From: an uncultured Collinsella sp. | GTDB lineage: Bacteria; Actinomycetota; Coriobacteriia; Coriobacteriales; Coriobacteriaceae | NCBI GenBank assembly: GCA_902491915.1 | Contig: CABUJL010000075.1 | Coordinates: 1 to 9,335 of the forward strand | Length of the DNA stretch: 9,335 nt | Reading direction: 5' to 3' | Shown here: in pieces, positions 1-6,300 of the stretch | How positions within the stretch are numbered: the stretch's first letter is position 1 | How the letters are laid out: each line of letters opens with the position of its first letter | Notes under the pieces: model-generated | Told to the model about the DNA's origin: nothing | Databases searched by the model: none | Seen by the model: only the letters and a program-made list of their open reading frames with translations | Made by a program: the position numbers and the translations under genes

Positions 1-356
1 ACGAGATCCGCATGAGCTATCCCGAGGAATGGCAGAAGTCCCGCCGTATCCTCAAGGAGCGCGAGGAGCTTATGGCTTCCGCCGCCGCTCAGGCCGATTC
101 CATCATCGCCGATGCTCAACAGCAGGCCCTCACCATTGCTGGTGAGCAGGAGATCGTCCGCTTAGCGCAGCAGCAGGCCGACGACATCCGCGACCGTGCC
201 CAGCAGTATGAGCGCGAGACTCGCTATGCCGCCGAGGATTACGCCGAGCAGGTCTTTACGCACCTCGAGGAGAACCTCAAGAGCCTGACCGGCACCGTCA
301 CCCGTTGTCGCCAGCAGCTTAACGAGGGTGCCGCCCAGCAGAATGGTCAGTGGTAA
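1..356 (+). CDS. Coiled-coil protein (ATP synthase subunit B/DivIVA-like), 5' end missing
   Basis: This is the C-terminal part of a gene that starts before the window. The frame is open to base 3 and the first visible residues are Glu-Ile-Arg ahead of the Met at base 12. That Met has no Shine-Dalgarno sequence, so I treat it as internal. The visible 118 or so residues are almost entirely charged and Ala/Gln-rich helix. The pattern (EIR...PEE...KEREELM...A...A..I, then EQEIVRLAQQQADDI and YAEQVFTHLEENL) fits a family often labelled 'ATPase' or 'V-type ATPase subunit H-like' and found just before DUF177-rpmF in Gram-positive bacteria. From memory, that family's homologs continue upstream with a short conserved N-terminal segment, which would be lost here. 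No Walker motif or membrane segment is visible. The function is not established; the resemblance to ATPase stalk or DivIVA proteins may only reflect coiled-coil composition. The stop overlaps the start of the next gene (TAATG), which suggests translational coupling. Confidence 0.75.
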   Translation, partial: EIRMSYPEEWQKSRRILKEREELMASAAAQADSIIADAQQQALTIAGEQEIVRLAQQQADDIRDRAQQYERETRYAAEDYAEQVFTHLEENLKSLTGTVTRCRQQLNEGAAQQNGQW

Positions 357-910
357 TGGCTGAGTTCCCGAACGTTACCGTCGATCTTTCCGAGCAGCTC
401 GAGTTTCCCGGAGACTCGTATCCGCTGACCGGCAAGGTCGATGTCGCCGCCTATACGGTGGGCGAGAAGGAGTACCAGCTGCAGGACGGCATTGACTACG
501 ACGTGGTCTTTACCAATGCCGGCACCGGTGTTCTGCTTACGGGCATGGTCCGCGCGCACGCAACCGGTGAGTGCGACCGTTGCCTGGAGCCCGCTTCGTT
601 TGATATCGCCGGTGAGATTGAGGAATTCTATCTCTTTAACGAGCCCGAGGACCCCGAGGCCTACGAAGACGGCTACGAGCTGCTGGGCGAGGATCGCATC
701 GTCGATCTGGGCGAGCCCATCAACGACGCGGTCGTCATGGACACGCCGTTCGTTGTCCTGTGCAAGCCCGATTGTCGCGGCCTGTGCCCCACCTGCGGCA
801 TCAATCTCAACGTCGAGCAATGCGATTGCGCCGCTCAAGCAGAGGCCGAATGGGCCGCTGCCACGGAAAATCCATTTGCAGCATTGAAGAATCTCAAGCT
901 TGACGAGTAA
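356..910 (+). CDS. DUF177 / YceD family protein
   Basis: This 184-residue protein is recognised as DUF177 (YceD family) from its sequence pattern and its place directly before rpmF, an arrangement widely conserved in bacteria. The family is linked to rRNA or ribosome production, in part because of this pairing, but no biochemical role can be read from the sequence. Two cysteine groups stand out: C73-x2-C76 in 'ECDRCLEP', typical of the family's central motif, and C136, C140, C144, C147, C156 and C158 in a C-terminal cluster that resembles a zinc-binding site. The middle is acidic (residues 87-124), and the C-terminus carries the usual 'NPFAALKNL' tail. I chose the ATG at 356, which shares one base with the preceding TAA stop. 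A GTG at 350 in the same frame would add two residues but has no better ribosome-binding site. Translation probably depends on coupling to the upstream gene. The protein is soluble, with no signal peptide or membrane helix. Confidence 0.88.
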   Translation: MAEFPNVTVDLSEQLEFPGDSYPLTGKVDVAAYTVGEKEYQLQDGIDYDVVFTNAGTGVLLTGMVRAHATGECDRCLEPASFDIAGEIEEFYLFNEPEDPEAYEDGYELLGEDRIVDLGEPINDAVVMDTPFVVLCKPDCRGLCPTCGINLNVEQCDCAAQAEAEWAAATENPFAALKNLKLDE

Positions 911-918
911 AACTGTGG

Positions 919-924
919 TAGTAT
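919..924 (+). promoter_or_regulatory. Candidate -10 box of an rpmF promoter
   Basis: The sequence TGTGGTAGTAT (914-924) ends in a -10-like hexamer, TAGTAT, with a TGTG element just upstream as in extended -10 promoters. A TTGACG resembling a -35 box sits at 900-905, but the spacing to TAGTAT is only 13 bases, so the two may not work together. A shifted -10 (TATCGC, 922-927) would give 16 bases with a poorer match. A start near 931 would give rpmF a leader of about 45 bases. Placed by eye; moderate to low certainty. Confidence 0.35.
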
Positions 925-974
925 CGCTACTTGCGCGTAATCGCCACACTGGATAGTTCATAAGGAAGGTCACT

Positions 975-1154
975 ATGCCCGTACCTAAACAAAAGCAGGG
1001 TCGTATCCGCACTCACACCCGCCGTTCCGCCAACATGAAGATCTCGGCTGCGGCTCAGTCCACGTGCCCCCGTTGCGGTGCTGTCAAGCTCCCGCACCAC
1101 GTGTGCCCCAGCTGCGGTTTCTACAAGGACCGCGAGGTTATCGTTACCGAGTAA
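975..1154 (+). CDS. rpmF: 50S ribosomal protein L32 (bL32)
   Basis: This 59-residue protein begins MPVPKQKQGRIRTHTRRS and is a clear bL32, a small component of the large ribosomal subunit. The N-terminal half is strongly basic for contact with 23S rRNA. The C-terminal half carries a four-cysteine zinc ribbon (C31-x2-C34 and C44-x2-C47, as in 'CPRC' and 'CPSC'), the zinc-containing form of L32 rather than the cysteine-free form that some bacteria carry as a second copy. The length is normal for the family. The ATG is supported by a strong AAGGAAGG ribosome-binding site at 962-969. The gene follows DUF177 by 64 bases, the usual arrangement, and ends just before an intrinsic terminator, so the rpmF message can be a short separate transcript. 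Confidence 0.97.
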   Translation: MPVPKQKQGRIRTHTRRSANMKISAAAQSTCPRCGAVKLPHHVCPSCGFYKDREVIVTE

Positions 1155-1177
1155 CTGTATACTCTGGATGCGATGCC

Positions 1178-1191
1178 GTTCCAACTGGAAC
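1178..1191 (+). repeat. 14-base inverted repeat between rpmF and plsX
   Basis: GTTCCAACTGGAAC is a perfect inverted repeat with 6-base arms (GTTCCA/TGGAAC) and a 2-base centre. In RNA it could form a 5-bp stem with an AACT loop, but its symmetry also suits a dimeric repressor site. It lies between a TATACT sequence at 1158-1163 and the terminator at 1195-1224. No known regulator is recognised. Confidence 0.4.
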
Positions 1192-1194
1192 CAC

Positions 1195-1224
1195 AATGGC
1201 CGGCTCAATGAGTCGGCCATTTTT
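1195..1224 (+). terminator. Intrinsic terminator after rpmF
   Basis: The left arm (1196-1206) pairs with the right arm (1210-1220) through 11 base pairs, all Watson-Crick except one G-U (1203-1213), closing a 3-base AAT loop. A1195-T1221 can extend the stem. A run of five T (1220-1224) follows. This is a textbook Rho-independent terminator on the plus strand. The minus strand lacks a matching T-run, so it acts in one direction. It separates rpmF from plsX. Confidence 0.88.
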
Positions 1225-1228
1225 GTAT

Positions 1229-1234
1229 AAGGAG
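1229..1234 (+). promoter_or_regulatory. Ribosome-binding site that fixes the plsX start
   Basis: AAGGAG is followed after one base by ATG 1236 and after seven bases by ATG 1242. Only the second has workable spacing, so the two extra codons from 1236 are unlikely to be translated. Confidence 0.75.
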
Positions 1235-1241
1235 CATGTAT

Positions 1242-2261
1242 ATGAGTAACGTTCGCGTTTGTGTAGACGTTGTGGGTGGAGACGAGAAGCCCCAGGTTGT
1301 CCTCGACGGTATCGAGGCGGCGCTTGCGGCGGATCCCGATATCGAGGTCTTGGCCGTCGGCCCCGCAGAGATCGTGAACCCCTTTGCCGCGGCTCACGCT
1401 CGCGTTGAGGCCTTGGAGGCACCCGATGTCATCGCCATGGATGACGATCCCATTCGAGCCGTGATGACCAAGCGCAAGTCCTCGATCGTGCTTGCCTGCC
1501 GTGCTATCAAGAAGGGTAACGCGGATGCGTTCTTCTCTGCCGGCTCCACCGGCGCCATGACCGCTGCCGCTACCGCCTACGTGACGCCATTTAGGTATCA
1601 GGCCGAGGGCAAGAAGCAGCCGGTGCGTCCGTGCCTCACCAATGCACTGCCCAACCGCGCCGGCGGCCTGACGGTCCTGTGCGACATGGGCGCCAACCCC
1701 GATGTCGAGGTCGACGACATGGTACGTTTTGCCCAGATGGGTAGTGCCTATGCGCGCGTCGTCTTGGGCATTGAGCATCCCCGCGTCGGTCTGCTCGGCA
1801 ACGGTACCGAGGATGAGAAGGGCTCCAACTTTACCAAGGCGTGCTTCCCTGCCATGAAGGCCGCCGTCCCCGGCTTTGTGGGCAACTGCGAGGGTACCGA
1901 CCTGACCTCGGGTAACTTTGACGTTGTCGTTGCCGATGGCATGTCGGGCAACATCGCGCTCAAGGCAACCGAGGGCGCTGCTAAGTTTTTGCTGCAAGAG
2001 CTCAAGGGTGCCTTTATGGCTTCGCTCGGCACCAAGATCGCCGCGCTGCTCATCAAAAAGCAGATGCGCGAGATCAAGGCAAAGCTCTCGGGCGATGCTA
2101 AGGGTGGCGCGATTCTGCTGGGCCTGCGTGGCGTGGTCCTGATCGGCCACGGTGCCACCTCGGTCGAGGCCGTCAAAAACGGTACGCTCGCCGCGGCGGA
2201 GGCCGTGCGCGCCGGGCTGGTCGAGAACGTCGCCAACTCTATGGACGGCATCGTTTTGTAG
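1242..2261 (+). CDS. plsX: Phosphate acyltransferase PlsX
   Basis: PlsX converts acyl-ACP and phosphate into acyl-phosphate, the acyl donor that PlsY uses to make lysophosphatidic acid, the first step of phospholipid synthesis. It is a peripheral membrane enzyme. At 339 residues it is close to the family's usual 330-350. Visible family motifs are an N-terminal GGD (12-14) in 'VDVVGGDEKP', SAGSTGA (99-105), GNGTEDEKGS (186-195), ADGMSGNIALK (231-241) and GHGATS (302-307). The first motif is usually DAMGGD; here it reads DVVGGD, a mild divergence. The ATG at 1242 is chosen because of ribosome-binding-site spacing. acpP, whose product carries its substrate, is the next gene, 124 bases on. The start is only 17 bases after a strong terminator's T-run, so expression may depend on read-through from upstream. 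In many Firmicutes plsX sits with fapR, fabD and fabG; none of those is here. Confidence 0.96.
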   Translation: MSNVRVCVDVVGGDEKPQVVLDGIEAALAADPDIEVLAVGPAEIVNPFAAAHARVEALEAPDVIAMDDDPIRAVMTKRKSSIVLACRAIKKGNADAFFSAGSTGAMTAAATAYVTPFRYQAEGKKQPVRPCLTNALPNRAGGLTVLCDMGANPDVEVDDMVRFAQMGSAYARVVLGIEHPRVGLLGNGTEDEKGSNFTKACFPAMKAAVPGFVGNCEGTDLTSGNFDVVVADGMSGNIALKATEGAAKFLLQELKGAFMASLGTKIAALLIKKQMREIKAKLSGDAKGGAILLGLRGVVLIGHGATSVEAVKNGTLAAAEAVRAGLVENVANSMDGIVL

Positions 2262-2308
2262 GAGCGAGTTAGAGCGCTGTTATGTGCCTCGCGGCCTTCG
2301 TCGTGGGG

Positions 2309-2314
2309 TAGAAT
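2309..2314 (+). promoter_or_regulatory. Candidate -10 box of an acpP promoter
   Basis: TAGAAT matches the TATAAT consensus at five of six positions and is preceded by GTGGGG, similar to the GTGG before the candidate rpmF box. No good -35 is visible 16-18 bases upstream. A start near 2321 would give acpP a leader of about 65 bases. Two observations support a promoter here: the gap is the largest in the plsX-to-ffh block, and ACP is usually needed at far higher levels than PlsX. Placed by eye. Confidence 0.4.
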
Positions 2315-2327
2315 CAAAACCGTGTCT

Positions 2328-2349
2328 TGGCGCTGCGCTTGCGGCGCCA
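2328..2349 (+). other. Stem-loop in the acpP leader
   Basis: TGGCGC (2328-2333) pairs perfectly with GCGCCA (2344-2349). Inside it CG (2336-2337) can pair with CG (2342-2343) around a CTTG loop, leaving a 2-base bulge; CUUG closed by G-C is a known stable tetraloop. No T-run follows, so it is not an intrinsic terminator. It lies 36 bases before the acpP start and could protect the 5' end of the message or affect translation, but that is inference. Confidence 0.45.
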
Positions 2350-2385
2350 GCGCGTTGATGTTCACGCAATACGAGAGGAAGCGCT

Positions 2386-2628
2386 ATGGACCGCTCCGAA
2401 ATCTTCGATAAGATCGCCGAAGTCGCCGCTGACGTTCTGGGCGTCGATGTCGCCGACATTAGTGACGAGACTACCTTTGACGATCTCGATGCCGATTCGC
2501 TCGAGCGTCTGCAGCTGGTGACGGCCATCGAGGACGAGTTCGACCTCGAGATCGATGACGAGACCCTGCTGTCGCTCAACTCTGTCGCCGACGCTGTCGA
2601 CGCTATTGAAAACGCCAAGGAGGCCTAA
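2386..2628 (+). CDS. acpP: Acyl carrier protein
   Basis: This 80-residue acidic protein is the carrier for growing fatty acids in type II fatty acid synthesis. The serine in the D-S-L motif (S38, in 'DADSLERLQLV') is where holo-ACP synthase attaches 4'-phosphopantetheine. Length, charge and the four-helix pattern are typical of ACP, including the helix II/III stretch 'AIEDEFDLEI' (47-56). The helix after the serine reads ERLQLV rather than the commoner D-x-VELVM, a moderate variation. The start is supported by AGAGGAA at 2374-2380. The gene follows plsX, which consumes acyl-ACP, and its stop is three bases before the rnc start. A dedicated carrier for another pathway cannot be excluded from sequence alone, but the setting beside plsX and rnc favours the main fatty-acid ACP. 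Confidence 0.95.
   Translation: MDRSEIFDKIAEVAADVLGVDVADISDETTFDDLDADSLERLQLVTAIEDEFDLEIDDETLLSLNSVADAVDAIENAKEA
2617..2623 (+). promoter_or_regulatory. Ribosome-binding site supporting the TTG start of rnc
   Basis: AAGGAGG is a full-strength Shine-Dalgarno sequence inside the last codons of acpP, eight bases before TTG 2632. It supports this rare start codon, which gives the expected N-terminus. Confidence 0.8.
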
Positions 2629-2631
2629 GTC

Positions 2632-3357
2632 TTGGCTTTATCTCAACGACTCGCGCGCGCCCAGGAAATCCTGGGCCACGAGTTCAATAACAAGGTGCTG
2701 CTGCGCGCGGCGCTCACGCACCCTTCTGCCGTGGAAGGTCAGCCCGTCTCGGCGAGTTATGAGCGCCTTGAGTTTTTGGGCGATTCCATTTTGGGCGCTG
2801 TGGTTGCCCGCTCGCTCTTTGAGTCCTATCCGGAGTTTGACGAGGGCAAGCTTACGCGCCTGAAGGTGTCCCTTGTCTCGGGCGCCACGCTGTCCGAGGT
2901 GTCCCATGAGCTGGGCATCGACGACATCATCATCTTTGGTGCCTCCGAGACCGGCACGGGCGCGCGCGGTCTGCACTCGGCGCTCGAGAACGTCTACGAG
3001 TCGCTCGTGGGCGCCCTGTACCTGGATGCCGGCTGGGATGCGGCGGCGGAGTTCATCCACCGCACGCTTAAGCCGCACCTGGCCTCCGAGCGTGCCGAGC
3101 ATCCTGCGAACCCCAAGTCGTTTTTGCAGGAGTGCGTGCAGGCCGACGGCCACGAGCCTCCCGCGTATAAGCTGGTCGGCTCCGAGGGCCCCGCGCATGC
3201 GCCCACCTTTACCGCTGTGGTGCTCATCGACGGTATCCGCCAGGGCCGCGGCACCGGTTCCTCCAAGAAGGAAGCCGAGGGGGCCGCTGCACTCGAGGCG
3301 CTCGACCGCATGGGCTACACCACCAACGGCGTGATTCTCAACAAGAAGCCTGTTTAA
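2632..3357 (+). CDS. rnc: Ribonuclease III
   Basis: RNase III is a cytoplasmic dimeric endonuclease that cuts double-stranded RNA, including the stems of rRNA precursors. The 241-residue protein has the expected two parts: a nuclease domain (about 1-150) with the signature ERLEFLGDS (44-52), and a C-terminal double-stranded-RNA-binding domain (about 161-229) with the terminal 'SSKKEAEGAAALEAL' helix. By alignment from memory to the E. coli enzyme, metal and catalytic residues E38, E41, D45, E65 and E117 correspond to E44, E47, D51, E71 and E123. The residue matching E. coli D114 is N120 (codon AAC, in 'LENVYESL'), an unusual change at a metal-ligand position. Length is normal. The TTG start has a strong ribosome-binding site inside acpP, three bases separate it from the acpP stop, and smc follows 10 bases later, so it is very likely co-transcribed with both. 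acpP-rnc-smc is a recurrent order in Gram-positive bacteria. Confidence 0.96.
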   Translation: MALSQRLARAQEILGHEFNNKVLLRAALTHPSAVEGQPVSASYERLEFLGDSILGAVVARSLFESYPEFDEGKLTRLKVSLVSGATLSEVSHELGIDDIIIFGASETGTGARGLHSALENVYESLVGALYLDAGWDAAAEFIHRTLKPHLASERAEHPANPKSFLQECVQADGHEPPAYKLVGSEGPAHAPTFTAVVLIDGIRQGRGTGSSKKEAEGAAALEALDRMGYTTNGVILNKKPV

Positions 3358-3367
3358 GCGAGGAACC

Positions 3368-6300
3368 GTGTATCTCAAGTCCCTCACGCTCAAAGGGTTC
3401 AAGTCGTTTGCCGACCGCGCCCACATGACGTTTGAGCCGGGCCTGACCGTCATCGTCGGTCCCAATGGCTCGGGAAAATCGAACATCTCCGACTCGATTC
3501 TGTGGGTCCTGGGCGAGCAGAGCGCCAAGCAGCTGCGCGGCCAGGCTATGGAGGACGTCATCTTCTCGGGCTCGTCGGCGCGCAAGCCGGTGGGTGTTGC
3601 CGAGGTCACGTTGGTGCTCGATAACTCGGACCATATGCTGCCCGTCGACTTTGATGAGGTCGCCATCACCCGTCGTATGTATCGCTCGGGCGAAAGCGAG
3701 TACCTCATCAACTCGAGCCCGTGCCGCCTGATGGACATCCAGGACATCTTGCACGATTCGGGACTGGGCAAGGATACGCACTCCATCATCAGCCAGGGCA
3801 AGCTCGATGCCATTTTGCAGAGCCGCCCCGAGGAGCGCCGTGCCCTCATTGAGGAGGCCGCCGGTATCTCCAAGCACAAGCGTCGCAAGGAGCGTGCGCT
3901 CAAAAAGATCAAGTCGATGGACGAGCACCTGACCCGTGCCCGCGACATCAATAAGGAGATTGCCCGTCAGCTGCGGCCGCTGGAGCGTCAGGTCGATCGC
4001 GCGCGAAAGTACAAAGAGCTGTCCTCGCGCGCGAACGAGCTTACGCAGATGCTGGCCGTTGACGAGCTGCGTTCGCTGCAATCGCAGTGGAACGACCTGG
4101 AGAGCCGCTCTAAGGAGGGCGCCGCCGAGCTGGAGCTCGCGCAGTACCGCCTGGGTGAGAAAGAGCGCGAGCTCGAGAAGCTCCAGGTCATGCTCGAGGA
4201 AAAGGGCCTGTTTGTGGGCGATCTGGGCGAGCAGCGCCGTCATATGCAAGACGTGGTCGGCCGCATTAACTCCGACATGCGCCTGCTCGAGGAAAAGGGT
4301 CACAACATGGTGTCGCGCCTGTCCGATATGCGCGGGCAGATTTCGAGCTCCGAGCATCAGCGTCGTCGCGTGGTCGAGGAGCTTGAGGACGCGCGTGCGC
4401 AGCTTGAGGAAGTGACCGGTGCGCATATGCAGGCCCAGGAGGACGTTGACGCCGCTGGTCCTGCCGCCGCTGAGCTCCACGAGCGGCGCGTGGCGCTCGA
4501 CAATCAGATTTCGCAGCTTACGCGTGAGCATCGCGATGTTCAGCGCGTAGCCGATAACGCCGCGCTCGAGCTCGCCAAGGTGAAGGACTCGCTGAGCAAT
4601 GCCGAGGTCGAGGACAACATGTATGCCTCGCGCCTGGAGCAGATTGACGAGCAGCTCGAGGAGGTCATGGCCTCGCTCGAGAGCCGTCGTGACCGCGCCG
4701 AGGAGCTTGAAGGCGCTCTTGAGGAAGCGCGCCAGGCCCAGGCCGATGCGCGTGAGGCCACCGAGGTCGCCCGTGCAGCCCTGAAGGACTTGCGTAATCG
4801 TGAGAGTGAGGCGCGCAACAAGCTGTCCGAGGTGCGCTCGGAGCTTGCCAGCCAAAAGAAACTCGATGCCCGCATGGCCGACAGCTCGCCGCTCGTGAGC
4901 CGTCTGGTGGGTGCGCTGGGCGACGATGTCTTGGGTCGTCTGGGCGACGTGCTGGAGGCCCCGCGCGAGCTTGAGGGCCTGGTTGAGCAATTGCTCGCCG
5001 GCGATATCGATGCGCTGCTGTTTGATGACGCCGCCACGCTTGAGCGTGCCGGTCGTGCGGCTCTGGACCAAAAGAAGGCCTCGGGCGAGGCATTGCTGGT
5101 GGCGCGCGGCGTGAGCGGCTCTACCGCCGCTGAGGGCGCTGCCGGTACCCGCCTGGTTGATCGTCTGTCCGTGCGCGCAGGCTACGGACCCGTCGTCGAG
5201 GCGCTGCTCGGCGGCTATTACGTAGTGGACGATCTTTCTGCCGCGCTTTCGGCGCCGGTCGTTGACGGCGTGACTTACGTGACCCCCGATGGCGCCCGCG
5301 TCGCCTGCGGCGGCCTGGTGCGTGTGGGCCTCGATGCCGGCGAGGCGTCGGGTGCTCTGGAGCGTAAGCGTCGCATTCGCGAGCTGGAGGGGCTTGAGCC
5401 CGATTTGGCCGCTGTGTTTGAGCATGTGTCGGATCAGGTCGTTGAGGCCAACGCTGCCGTCGAGGAGGCCCGTGCCGCCGAGGGCGATGCCGCCGGTGAG
5501 ATCGCCCGTCTTGAGGGCGAGCGCCGCTCGCTGCTTTCCGAGATCGGCCGCTTGGAGCAAAGCGCCAACAATGCCGAGGTCGAGCGCGTGCGCATCTCCA
5601 AGCGCCGTGAGCAGGCCTCCGAAGCTGTTCGCGCTGCGCGCCCGCGCGTTGACGAGCTCACCCGTTCGCGTGACGAGGCCCGCGCGCAGGCAAGCGATCT
5701 GGGCTTGCAGATTTCCGAGGCCAACGACGAACTCGACCGCGTTCGCCGTGACGATTCCGAGGCTGCCGGCAAGCTCGCCGACGCCAAGGTTCGCCTAGCC
5801 CAGACGAGCGAACGCTTGCGTTCGCTGAAGGGCCGCGTGCCCGACCTTGAGCATCGTCTTGAGGGCATCGACCGTCGTATCCGCGGAACACGCCAGGCCT
5901 CGCGCTCGCTCGAGCTGCTGCGCCTGCGCGTCGATCCCATGCACGAACGCTATTCTGCCCTGTTGGAACGCGCGTCGGATTGGGCAGCGCGCCTGCGTGA
6001 CCAGGCCTCTCTGGAGGAGGCGGACTCCGCTTCGCTCAAGAAGACCATCGAGGATGCCAAGGCAGAGGTTGCCCGCGCTAAGGAGCGAGTCGATACCGCC
6101 TCCGCCACGCAAAACGAGTTCAAGGTCGCGCGTGGCAAGCTCGAGGTGCAGGTCGAGGCTGCCATCAAGGCCATTACCGCCCATGGCACGACGGTGCTCG
6201 AGGAAGCGCTCATGCTTCCTGCTCCTACCGACCGCGATGCCGCCGAGCGCGAACTCAACCAGCTTGTGCGCCAGATCAACAACCTTGGTCCCGTTAACCA

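Noticed and set aside
12..14. ATG 12 as the true start of the first gene
   Set aside because: The frame stays open upstream, no ribosome-binding site precedes it, and the preceding E-I-R fits the family pattern, so the gene is cut by the window edge.
927..2150. A 407-residue minus-strand open frame opposite rpmF and plsX
   Set aside because: It runs antisense through two recognised genes and the rpmF terminator, with no recognisable domain.
3338..5560. A 740-residue open frame on the minus strand opposite smc
   Set aside because: It is a mirror of the GC-rich codon pattern of smc. The translation shows no family motif, and the plus strand encodes an unmistakable SMC.
4100..6200. Repeated GAG/GCC/CGC-rich stretches as DNA repeats
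   Set aside because: They are irregular and follow from coiled-coil codons (Glu, Ala, Arg) in smc. No exact tandem or dispersed unit stands out.
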